Positions 51,301 to 62,700 of a stretch of 64,000 nt of DNA are shown piece after piece. The position numbers were made by a program, and so were the translations under genes. Source of the stretch: Onchocerca volvulus (Eukaryota; Nematoda; Chromadorea; Rhabditida; Onchocercidae); assembly GCA_000499405.2 (NCBI GenBank), contig HG738136.1:1041274-1105273 (forward strand), given 5' to 3'. How positions within the stretch are numbered: the first letter of the stretch is position 1; each line of letters begins with the position of its first letter. The notes under the pieces are model-generated. The model had not been told where the DNA came from. It saw only the letters and a program-made list of their open reading frames with translations, and did no database searches.

Positions 51301-54300
51301 TTCGATATAAATCACCGAAATATTGCTTTTTTGATCATCACTACCATAAGAATCTGAAATCTACTTCTTAAATTTAACTTGACAAGAACTGAAATGGAAA
51401 TTTGAAATGAATTCTTAAATATATCGAAATAATTTGAAGGAATTTTTATCAGTACGAAAAATATGATATTTATGGGAACAATTATGATTTCATGCTATAG
51501 CAGTTCAAAGATTCAGAACCAACTTGGCTTTCAGGCTTATTTCTTCATTTATTATTCTTGTTTAATCGTTTAATTGCATGAATGGCGCGGTATTTCATAT
51601 GATTTTAAAAAAATTTAAGCTTATCATTCCTGTTACCGTAACAAGCTTTGGCCAATTTATCCATCTGATCCATCTGATTCATCGGATCCAATTGATCGAT
51701 CTGATCCAATTGATCCAGCTGATCCAGCTGATCCATTTGATCCATGGCTATATTTTCGCTTCCGATTTGTTTTTGTTTACTCTTTCCGTTTATTTGTTTA
51801 TTATTCGAAAATGATTGTACACCAAACATTTGAGCCTTCTGCGACTGTTTCTTCTGTCCATCGATTTGTGTTCCAATGTTATATATATGAGCTTGTAATG
51901 GTCGTATAAAGCCATTAATTATAGCTCCAGGCTTTCTTAACCAATCGTGACCTACGTGAAATATTAAATATTGATTTGATTATTTTTGAAAATTTTCATG
52001 AAAAGTTTTTCTATTCAAAGATATTTTAAAACATTCTTGAAATTAACAATTTGCGACCTAAATGGAATATTAAATGCTAAATGATTTATCATTTTTTATC
52101 AATAAATATAATTTCAGAATTAGTGAGATGTATTATTAACTAAAAAAGTAGAAATATTTTTTGAATAGCAAAAAATTATACACAGATAAGATCAGAATCC
52201 AGAAATTCGAAGTGATAAATGAATAGAAGAACAATAAAATTGTTCAGAATGCTCTTATTTGGAAATTCAAAAGTTAATGAACGAAATACTTAAAATCATG
52301 TTAATTTCGAAAAAATTGTAACTTATTTTTTATCGTACTGAAGACAATAATCCTTAGTTGGTAAATAACTTATTGTCTGAACAATGAGAGCCTAATTGCT
52401 TCGATAAAATAACTTGGCATTTTTGAATGATGAAGTGTAAATTATTAAATTAGTATGTGATTTAATATATGATAATATTATTGAGTAATTTATTGAAATT
52501 ACAATCTCCTTAGCAGACAAATAACTTCTTGTCTGAACAATAAGAGCCTAATTGCTTCGATAAAATAACTTGGCTTTTTTAACTTGGCTTTTTTTAACGA
52601 TTAAGTGTAAATTATTAAATTAATATATGATTTGATATATGATAATATTATCTAGCAAATGAAATATTATCACAATTTGATAATTTTGATAATTTTACAT
52701 ATTTGAACAAATCTTTACCATAAATTATGGGATTCCATAATTTCAAAGTGACAGGTTTACCACCAATAAATGATTGTTGCTTTTCTAATATTTTCCCATT
52801 TACAATTTTTCGTTCAATCGATATACCTCTGTTGATGCTATTGCCAGCTATTTTATGCTAAATTTTAATTCATAATTTAATTTCAAAAAATTCTATTCCA
52901 TATTCTGTCAAAATTTTGATATAATCAATAATCGATTTTAAATTGAAATAAACAAATAAATCAATGAAATAACTAATAAATCGGAAAAGTTCATTTTTTT
53001 TTTTTTTGCATTTTAATATTGACATCTGCAAATCACTTTATTTTTATCCACTAATCAAAACCTGAAAAGTCAATTTTTTTCCTTTTTCCTATCAAAAAAA
53101 AAAAAGGAATTTATAGAATCTGTGGAATAAGTTGAGAAAAGTTTCTAGTAGATAATAATAAATTGAATTTTTTAAAATTCAACAAAATATAGAAATTGTT
53201 GAATACCATAACAGTGCTGACACCATTTCGCTTTCGTATTTGTGCAAGGATTATTTCATCTGTTGAATTTTTATATTTCGGTAGTGATATGCCCAATTGT
53301 TGTTTCTCGAATTGAATTAAATTCTTAAATGCGTCATCAACTTGATCGCCCAAAATAGATGACAACTCGAATGGACCAGAAAAAGAAAGTAATGATAAGA
53401 AGATAAGTTTTATAAATTTTGAAATAAGATCTTCAAAGTGTAAAATAAATGAAATTACTTAAAAATTAATGGAACTTTTGAAGAAACTTCTTGAAAGAAA
53501 TTAAATTTGTTCTCTCAAAGATTCATAATTGTCGAAAATAGACACTGCATCCTTAGATTTTAAATATTATCGCGATTTTTTTTCAAACTGCAAATGGATA
53601 CTTAATCTAATCAGATCAGCTGAATTTATCCAGAAAATATCGCCGAAATAAAAATGAAATACTCATGCTATGCTGAATTTAAATTCCTAAACTGATATTC
53701 AATCATTTTTAATTTTTCATCTAGTGAAAATTTTTCTCAAATTTTATTTCAATTTTTAATTTTTTTCTCATTAAATAGAATTTTAATAATTAACCTGAAT
53801 TGTTGCCTGATAAAAGCATTTGTTTATTTTCCGATTGCCATTGTTTGTTCGGATTGTGAAATGGATTAATCGCAATTTTCTTGCTGTTTAATTCGCCAAA
53901 TTCAACATTTTTGGGCCTTATCGTATCTAAATTCGTCTCTTTTCGAGAAAAATTTCTACTTTTTGTTATTTCAGATTTATCAATAAATGGATATTCAGTC
54001 GAATCATCATTATCATCGTCGATAGATGCCATTGCGTCTGTTGTTGCCGATAATGCTGCCGATGATGCTTTCAACTGTACTGATGAGAAATCAGTTTCGG
54101 AAGGTGTTGGAGAATTTCCGGATGAAAACTCAGTTTCGTCCATTTTCAACATCAAGCCTACGACATCAGTAGTTCCCATAAAATTTGAAGATTTAGCTGA
54201 TGCCGTTTCCACAATGTCAAAATCAATAATATCCTCTGTCGAACGGTTTTTTGTTACGGTAGACTGTATTTTCCGGTTTTGTTCAAAAATTGGAGTTGTG

Positions 54301-57300
54301 GAAAGTAAGTTGGCATTATTAATAGTAGTAGCAGTTGTGGCTATTAAATCATCATCCAAATTAAGCATATCATTTGTTAAAATATCGTTGACAGAAAATG
54401 GTGGCTGAATAGTTGTTGGCAAAAATGATGGATTTTTCCTGAAATATCAGCAATGTGAATGATAAATCATCAATAGCATCAAATGGATTGATAAAAGATT
54501 AAAATATGCAAATGAGATATTTCAATCAATTTAAATTACTTCGAAATAGTAAATTCTCCTATTTGATTGCGTTCGAAGTTTAAATCATCATTGCTGTTAT
54601 TATTTTTGTCAATTGTATTTCCGTTTTGAGCAGTATTGAAGTGAAATATTTTATTTCTGTCGGTAATTTGAAGCGATGTAGAAACTGTCGTAACTTTAAC
54701 AATTGATTGATCGGAATCTGTCCTTTGCATTTCCCAATAATTTGGTTTCAACGATGTAGTCGCTATTTCCGAAAATCTTTTTTGAAGTGTGACAGTTATA
54801 TCTGATAATTCCAATTCTTTATTTTCATCATCGTTATCTAATAAGACATTGTTGCTTCTAACACTGTCATTAGTGTCACCAATATTGCGATTTAGAATTT
54901 TTTGTTCCATTTTTGTAACATGAGAAATATCGGGTGCTATTACTTTGGAATCTGCAAATAAAATTTCAACTTTATGTCTTTTTAATATTCTTTTTTCATT
55001 TCGTCATTTTATTCTGTTTTCCTGTGCTTCACTGTATTGGTGATTCCTCATTCTATAAGTGATTTCAATCATAAATTGGTGACTTTCAAATAAACAATAT
55101 TCATCATTATCAATGATTTATTGCAATTTTTTTTTTCTGAAATTTCGCAAGTTTTTTTTTTTTGCGATTATGAAGAATAAAGAGTATCACGTAAATTTTC
55201 CATACTATCTATTAGCAAGTTTATTTTTCCGCTAAATTTAAACGCTTTTTTTTGAAAACTGTGCTATTCAATTCTTTTCATTTGAAATGCATATTTGTAT
55301 TTGATGTGCTTTGTGTGAGAATATGTAATTAAATACTTTAATTATTTAATCAGCTACGAAAAAAATCATTAATATAAATAACAAGCAAAGAAAAGCATTT
55401 ATGGGTACTTTTTGATTTAATAAAATTTTTACTGATATATAAAGCAACGAAAAGTCGAATTTTAAATTTCTGATATGATTTTCTATCAGGGGTTTTAACT
55501 GTTCCAATTATCAATATGATATAATAATGGATATTTCAGGATTACAAAAAATTAGCCGGGACAAGAAGGCTGATCCTTGAGCTATTCTATTTTCTTGCAT
55601 TTCATTATTTGTCGGAATAGACACATTTATTTTACGCAGAAAATATTCAACAAAAAGCGATTTTATCAAACTATTCACAACATTTCCCTCTTTTTATCAT
55701 CATAAATCAAGTAAACAAGTTTTATTGAAATTCAAATTCTGAAATTATCGCAGAAACATACCATCTAAAGTAACCGTTGTAGATGCCTTTAATGCTAACG
55801 ACAATGATGATGCCAATGAGGGTGAAGTTGATGTTATCGGTACATGTTGCCGAGATATTCTATCGGTAATGTTTGTTGTAACAGGTAATTCAATGGTTGA
55901 ATACTCCTTAAACAATATTGGCACAGATAATATGTCTGAAGCTTTGAATTTCAAATGTTAAAAGAGCAAACAAACAAAAAAAAAAAATTTTTGAAAATTT
56001 TTATTTCATAAAAAATGGGTCAATTTTTATGGATGAATACGTTTCACAGCCGCATGCTGAGGAATGAAATAGCATCGAAGCATTCGGAATGTCTGATTTT
56101 TTTAAATAGACCCGAGGAATCTGGGGAATGCAAGAATGATATTCATGTCAATGATAATAACGCAAAAAACTGGAAATGGAAGTATTATTCAGTTAAAATT
56201 GAAATGTCGAAATAATCCGAGTATTCTGTGGAGTAGAAATTTGCAGTATTTCTCAGATAAGTGAGTCACTTATTCATATCTTGACACAAATGACCTTTGT
56301 TCTCTCATCTTCCAATCTGCTAATATAGCTCATGTGCATTGTCTAAAGGGTTGTAAATCATGTTAATGTTGTAAAGATTGAAGCTTTTGGGCATTGTCTA
56401 AAAGGTTGTAAAACATGTTGTTTATCTGAAATGTTGTAAGTCAAAAGACCAAAGATTATCGATGTAAAAATGAGCTTCTAGCAGTTACGTCTACACATTA
56501 TTAAACTTTATCAATTCCCAGTACTAATAATCCTCAGATAATTTTGCCTCCTATCAAAAAGAAGTACTAATTATTGGTGTATCATTGATTTCATCAATTG
56601 TTTTGTGCAGTTGCTTGCAAATAAAATCTGTCAAACCAAAACTTCGTTGCACAACAAATCTTTTCACAAAAAGTTTTTCTCTCATAACAGTATCCATTTC
56701 GATATATTACTTTCGATCAACTTACGTTGTAAATTTCTTTCAGTAGGAAAAGAGACAAAGATGTTTTTTGAAAGATTTGATTTAAAATAATTGCAGCAAT
56801 TTTTTGAAATCAATTTAAATTCTATTTGTGAAGAATGGATACGGAGAGGAAGAAGAGATTGGAAAAGCAATAAATGAAGGATAAGATTTAAATGGAAGAA
56901 ATGAACTTAAGTGATGGGAAATAATATTTCAATTTCAACCTTCAAAGATCAAATTTTCCAATATTAGCAGAAAATTTTTGGAAATAAATTTTTTCAGTAA
57001 ATTAGATTATATGGAAAAGACTCTGAAAGTAAATTTTGGTCTGGAAATGATCTTTCTATGTCAGACTTTCTTCAGTTAAAAGGATTAATTGATTGGGCTA
57101 ACTAAGCCTTTAATAATTTTAATTAAGAGATACAATTTTTCCGGTTCTTGGAATTATTTAGAGAAATTTTGAACAATCCCTTTGTATGCTTCGAATACAA
57201 CTGAAATCATCTTTAATTTTTTTTTTCTGCAAATATTTTATAGGTCATAATGAATCCTGTATATTGATGAATCTCTAAAAATTGATTTCAAAAAATTCAA

Positions 57301-59739
57301 GTCAATTAGCAATCAATAATATTAGCATGACCAAAACATTGCTTGTAGCTTTGCTTACTTTGCCTAAATTATTCAACTTTTGCGAAAAAAAAAAAAAAGA
57401 ATTCCGAAATTTCTAAAATTCAAATTATTCTGCATGAAAGATTGAAAAAATAATCATACAAAAAAATTCGAGTTCAAATACCTGAATGTAAGGCTCGAGA
57501 ACATTGTTTTCTTCTAAATTAATTCCTTGTGAAAAATATGTTTCATTAATTCTTTGATAATTTTCATCGAAATTGTCATATTGAAAAGGACGAAACATTG
57601 CTTTATTTGTTGAAATCTGAAATTACAGCCGAAAAAAAAAAAAAAAGAGAGAAATATGAAAATTTTAACAGCATAATAATGTAAAAAGTATTGACTTCAC
57701 TTTGGCTTCATTTAATTCGTGCAAAAAAGATTTTTTAATTTCTGAAATAAAAATAAAAAAATGTTAAGCGTGGAATATGCTTGATGTATTTGAGAATTTC
57801 AATTTTTAAAATATTCAACAAGCAAACTGAGAATGAAAAAATTTTCGTTTACATTGATAATTTTTGGCGCATTGAAGAATTTATTTTTTAATTCTTCTTC
57901 TTTTTGATATTCCACTGACTTTTTAGGCGACATAGATGTCGATGGTTGTTTGTTATTATAATATACACTGAAATTAGATATAAATTGGTAACTATAAGAT
58001 TTAAAAAATTAATCTGAAAATTAATCTTACAATTCTCTATTATTGGAAAAACTAGAACTTATTCAATTATTTTTAACAATACATACTATAGGAGTGAAAG
58101 TAATTTAAATTACTGAACTACTTCCTGAATCTTTTCGGAATATCCATCTAAATGATTTATTTTATTATTTTACACAAAATTAATCTATGAAAAAATAGTT
58201 TTTGAAGAAAATTTGGCATTTTAAAACTAATATTTTCAATTGACGAAGATTTAATTTTATTTGCAAAATGGTTAGCGTTACCGTTTCATTATAATCATAA
58301 AAATATATTACATCTATGGAAAAAATTTTAGTTAAATGATGAAGAATAGCAAAATTGATTGATTTATTTTGTAGTAAAAAAAAAAAAAATTCTTTTGAGA
58401 ATTATTCGCAGTAGAACAAAATATTTTTCTTTTCATTCTTGCAACAAATCGATGGGTAATTAAATTCACTTTTTTCAAGCAATTATTCAAAAATTGAAAG
58501 AAAATTATTGCGAATAATTTTAATAATTTTAATGATGGATTCTGTCATTCTTTTCTACTTTTTCTTCAGAATTTATTCATCTACATGGAAATATTAGCAG
58601 AAAATATTGAATTACATTGTTAAAAATCAATTTACTCAATCTAATTGTTTAAAATTGTTTCTCAGAAGTTACAATTTTAAATGATTACTTTTCTTCAAAT
58701 GTTCACTTTACATTATCAGCAAAGAAATGATTCGATAAATATCATAATAATGCAACTTTATTTGATGAAAATTTATTCACAAATTTATAAAAAACTCATT
58801 AGCACAATAAATAACAACAATTATTTCGATCATCGAAACAAATTGAGAAAATTAGAATTTTTGTAAGACAAATTAAATATATCAATCAGTAATGTATCTG
58901 TAAGTATTATATCTCTTCCAATGATTTGCAAAATTATGATCTTTTTTTTTTAACTTTCTAGTAAACGCGGGAAAATGATACTAAAAAAAAGTTCATATTT
59001 CAAATATTTTAATGCTCATTGTTCAGCATTCAAATTTTAATCGTATTATTTACGATATTGATGTCGATTTTTGCAATGATAGAGAAAATGTAGAATTATT
59101 TGACCTTAAATTTGATGATCGATTCATTTCCTGAGCAATAGCTGATATCCGATTTCGTTCACTTAAATTGAAAACAGAACTTCCGGAAAAAATATGTGCC
59201 GGTGATGGTATTGGCATTAATAACTCTGTAAGTTTCAAATTTTATTATTGCAAAATTTTCAAAGATTACTAAAAATCAAAATTCTGAGAAGTTATTCTTC
59301 AAAATTTGTGTGATTTTTGCAAACTTTTCTTATAATTTCTTCAGTTTAATAGATTTCGAATTTTTGAAATAAAAGTCGCAAATATAAAATAAAAGATGCA
59401 TGGAAATCTGCGAATTTTCTCGTTAAATTATAGATTTGATGGTTTGGGACAATATAATTGTTTTTTTTTTTTTAAATTATAACATTGTAATTTTCAAAAT
59501 AAAATGGAAAATATAAAAATGAATGAAATTATAATTAACAATTACAAGTTTTTTAAAAATAATCAAACCGAAGACGATAAAATGTTTGAGAAAATAAGCA
59601 GAGAGGGAAATTTTGCAAACTGCGCTTTTTAAAATTTTAATAAATTATTGATTAAATTTTTACCTGAATTGATAAATTGTTTAGCAAATGATAATAGCAC
59701 GATCAAAATGATAAGATAAAGCGTTTTTTCACTAGACAT
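48348..59739 (-). CDS. Large secreted Ser/Thr/Asn-rich protein with C-terminal PAN/apple-like domains
   Basis: Proposed exons in coding order: 59739-59664, 59225-59054, 57967-57853, 57616-57482, 56120-56048 (weak), 55935-55762, 54951-54540, 54438-53795, 53365-53207, 52857-52719, 51951-51637, 51353-51268, 51083-50894, 50401-50335, 50202-50108, 49982-49852, 49358-49211, 49075-48978, 48625-48500 and 48407 (or 48380)-48348; about 1,100 aa. It begins with a signal peptide (MSSEKTLYLIILIVLLSF). A long Ser/Thr/Asn/Asp-rich region follows, then an MDQ/LDQ repeat and Cys-bearing modules. The clearest module joins exons 49982 and 49358: KDCLKSC, then YRCSSATFE, CNLYSS and YYEKNC, a pattern typical of nematode PAN domains. 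Most phases agree; 54438-53795 to 53365-53207 does not. PAN domains bind protein or carbohydrate outside cells, and nematode examples are cuticle or lumen matrix proteins, so a matrix role is inferred. No ZP domain or membrane anchor is seen. Confidence 0.7.
48748..48875 (+). repeat. Short tandem repeat in a PAN gene intron
   Basis: Two to three diverged units of about 55-60 bp containing CATGGAATATCTGATAGAA / CTATAGAATATCTGATAAAA and TGATAAG lie between exons 49075-48978 and 48625-48500. Confidence 0.5.
49211..49982 (-). other. Exon pair encoding the best PAN/apple domain
   Basis: Exon 49982-49852 ends KDCLKSCYRNK at a gtaaaa donor in phase 0, and exon 49358-49211 continues YRKKITYRCSSATFEQ. 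Joined, they give six cysteines: NCLDD, DCLKSC, YRC, RCNLYSS and KNC. The C-x3-C pair followed by CSSATFE and CNLYS is the core PAN pattern. Using a later donor (TTACCT|gtctga) would add 15 residues between the second and third Cys and fits the family less well. Confidence 0.7.
49405..49685 (+). repeat. Diverged tandem units of about 60-65 bp in a PAN gene intron
   Basis: Repeated TTCTAAAATTTC(G/A)AAATATAG-like strings followed by TTTTTAAAAATGAAATT-like strings occur four to five times between exons 49982-49852 and 49358-49211. Confidence 0.5.
50894..51083 (-). other. Exon with a PAN-like Cys module
   Basis: It encodes KQCFYVTNNCILTVTTP, then SLIECAKFCSRL and YYCKLFEMQN. ECAKFC resembles the C-x3-C helix of PAN domains. 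The acceptor AATTAAAG|GATACAG keeps phase 0 from the preceding exon; the more obvious ATACAG five bases on would break the frame. Confidence 0.5.
51657..51746 (-). repeat. Tripeptide (Met/Leu/Ile)-Asp-Gln coding repeat
   Basis: Within the exon 51951-51637, about ten units of the hexamer family GATCCA/GATCAA encode MDQMDQLDQLDQLDQIDQLD and then MNQMDQMDKL. Third-base changes between units, with the protein pattern kept, argue for selection on the peptide rather than a young satellite. The acidic, amphipathic run may be a coiled or sticky segment. Confidence 0.75.
52352..52658 (+). repeat. Two-copy direct repeat of about 135-150 bp in a PAN gene intron
   Basis: Copies begin near 52,352 and 52,508 and share TTGTCTGAACAAT, AGAGCCTAATTGCTTCGATA, AAATAACTTGGC, AAGTGTAAATTATTAAATTA and ATATGATAATATTAT. 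The second copy has an extra AACTTGGCTTTTTT. Confidence 0.8.
53795..54438 (-). other. Largest exon of the PAN gene, Thr/Ser/Asp-rich
   Basis: A 214-codon open frame bounded by TATTTCAG and a gttaat donor. Composition is rich in Thr, Ser, Asn and Asp (for example DDDLIATTATTINNANL and ASIDDDNDDSTEYPF), as in extended, glycosylated or disordered extracellular regions. The opposite strand is also open for 175 codons, but only the minus frame has flanking splice sites in phase with the upstream exon 54951-54540. Confidence 0.7.
54540..54951 (-). other. Exon of the PAN gene, Asn/Asp-rich
   Basis: A 412-base open exon after TTTGCAG, read from 54951, with its donor at TCGAA|gtaatt. It enters in phase 1 from 55762 and leaves in phase 2 into 54438, both consistent. 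It encodes polar sequence such as NVLLDNDDENKELELSD and carries several N-x-S/T sites. No domain is recognised. Confidence 0.7.
56336..56425 (+). repeat. Short direct repeat in a PAN gene intron
   Basis: GCATTGTCTAAAGGGTTGTA followed by AATCATGTT occurs near 56,336 and again, with small changes, near 56,391. Confidence 0.6.
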
Positions 59740-62700
59740 AATCACATTTGTCAATCTTCACACACGACGTATTACGTTGTACTGCGATAATCCACTCTAT
59801 TGATGAAAGAATTATTGGGAAGAAATTTTGTCAATTTTCTTGCAACAATTATTACAATAAACTGTTTGAACTTAAAAAGTTCAAATTTCAGAAAAAAAAA
59901 TTCGAAAATTTCATGCTAAATTTGCAGTAATCTGAAAATATTTGCACATTTTTTCAAATCAAAAATCAAGAAAAGAAAGAATTTGTTAATTTTACTATTA
60001 CAATAAGAAAAGCCAAAATAACAGTCAAAGTAGCAAGAAATGAACATAGAATTCTACTAAATTTCTTTTTCTCAGAATTTTTTTTTCTAAAAGTCTCATA
60101 TTTTGAGTTTTTATTATAATAAACAAGTTTTCAATTTTACTATTTGCGAAAAAGATTGGATAATTTTATTGCTAAAACTTGACTTATCAGGAATAGCTTA
60201 TATATGCAATAATTTTTTTTATGTTTTTTATTAAAATTAAAAATAGCACAAAAATTACTGTTACAATAACAAATATTACTGTTACAATAAGTATGTATGC
60301 AAATAAATGCTAGTTCAAGGAAAAAAAGTTGTTTGTTCAAATGATTGTTGAAAATCATTAATGCTAATAAATGGTGATTTGTTTTAAAAACAAAAAACAA
60401 ATTTATGCAAATTTTGCTCGCTAAGATGAAAAGAATTCAAAATATCTCTTATCTGCTCAAGCATTAATCTACGAATGAAAACTTTTCAATTTTCACGTTT
60501 AATTAAGAGACGAAATATTCATTAAAATATCTTGTTACTGGTTTCGGAAGATAATTTTTATTTTGAAAAATCAATAAAGCGAGCATTTCCGACATTACTT
60601 AAAAAAATTTGCCATAAATGTTCGGCAAGATCATTTGTAACAATTACCAAATGATAAATATCGATCTAATAGATTTTATAAATTTTATCTTTCTCGCAAA
60701 CTTTCTCAAATAAAATTGCATTTTATTCATCACAGAAAGTTTCTTGTTTGATATAAATTAGTATATGAATTTTACCTAATTACAGATAATCTGGTATGAG
60801 TAATTTATGCTAATTTATCCTAGGCTTATTTTTGTTATTTTACTATTCATCCGTTGGACAAGTTATCAAATCGGCATAATAAATAATGAGGAGATGGAAT
60901 TTATCGATCGGTTAATAAATATCAAAAAATATTAAGGAAAACTAATTATTAAATCCTCTTTTTTTTTTTTATTTCTAGACTTGATTTTTTAAATTTGGGA
61001 AAACAACTGCTTGCAATGATAATTACAAAGATGGCAGAAAGTTTTTGTGCATATTTTTTCGTTCCCAGTTATGGATTTAATCATTTAAGTGATAGTAATA
61101 ACTTACAAATAGTACAAATGTATGATTATTGTTATCACCATAGCGATGATAATAAATATCAACAAGTATCACTATCATAATCATCATAATTATCAGGATA
61201 ATGGCAAAAATAAATTTTTCATTGATTTATGAATATTCTCTTTATTTTATTGCAGAACTTTTTAGTTCATAGATTTTTGATGCTTCAGATGAAATAGATC
61301 GATTAGATTTCTGATTTAGTTGACGGAAAGGAAATAAAAAATTTTTGCGCGAAAAAAAAATACTAAACTTAGTTTAAAGGTTGATATTATATTTTCCATT
61401 TGAACGAAGAGTTTATTCGAAAATATCCAAAGTTTTATAAAAATATCTCCTATATTTCGAAAAATTTCACATTAAACCTTCCTTCGGCCACAATCAGAGA
61501 AAATGGTCGCAATTAGAATTTTGAAAATTGATATAATAAATAGGTATAATAAAATATGCTAGAAATTGGAAATTCACAAAATTATCAGACATTCATGACA
61601 GAAAATTAATTAGAAAAAAAAAAAAAAAAAAATGAATGACCGAGCATAAATTGAGGGAAAAAGTGATTTAGATAATCAAGTTATTGAAAAACAGATCAAA
61701 GATTATCTTTTTAAAAAGACGAAAAATATTTCTTGCAATAATTCTATTAAAAAATCCAAAAATCGACTTTAATTGCAGATTTCCTTTTTAAAAAAGTGAA
61801 AGAATTTTTTTTTTTCAAAAATCCTATTTACGAAATCAAAAAATTAAATTGAGAGTAGCTTAGTTAGTATTACTGAAAAATGATTAAATGTAATATATTT
61901 GAAGATGAAAAAAGGATTTATTTAGGACAAATTTTGTGAGGAATTAAATGGAATATTCAATTTTACAATGATGGAGTAGAAATATCATTTTTTTTTTTGT
62001 TGAAATGATCAATCAAATTTGAGTTCTCACGATAATTCAAATAATAATAATAATGATAGCATTAAGATTTATAATACTATTATTATTCGTATATTTTTTT
62101 GGCTGATGCCACTCATTTCATATTGAAAATGTAATTCATATTGAAAATTTTTGCATTACAAAGTATGCAAAACAAATATTTCCGTTCTTTTTCGATTTAT
62201 AATCTGTAATTTTTTATGAGCAAATGAGAAAAAAAAAAACTTTAAAATCATAAAATAAATTGAAATGATCGATCAATAATTTCGATCACAATATACAAAA
62301 TTATCCATGCTTAGTATCATTTTGCTAAATTATTGGTAGTACGAAAGTCGCAGATGACAATTCGTAATTTGAAATTTAGCAGCGAAAAAAAAAAATCAAT
62401 TTGTGCAATTTTAAATTCACGATTTCATATTATCTATAGATATTATTCGTTATATATGTGTATATGCATAAATTGAATGCAATTTTTAATCGTTCAAATC
62501 GTTGAATTCATAATAATATGAATACAAAGATTATCTATTGTACATGTATCGCTAATTAAACAGTATTTATTGTAATTAACTCCTTTTCAAGCATAAAATT
62601 CAACCTACTAAAGTGAATCCTAAGAAAAGCTAAACTAGGTTAAAGATTAAACTTGTTAAAATAGACCTGATTACAAAGATAAAAGAGAAAATTGTTTCAA

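Noticed and set aside
53881..54408. A 175-codon + strand frame
   Set aside because: It is the antisense shadow of the Thr/Ser-rich PAN gene exon 54438-53795, which has splice sites and phase continuity.
56015..56215. A 66-codon + strand frame
   Set aside because: The minus strand of the same stretch gives a frame with a CCCCAG acceptor and phases fitting the PAN gene (56120-56048), so the + frame is probably a shadow; even the minus exon is weak.
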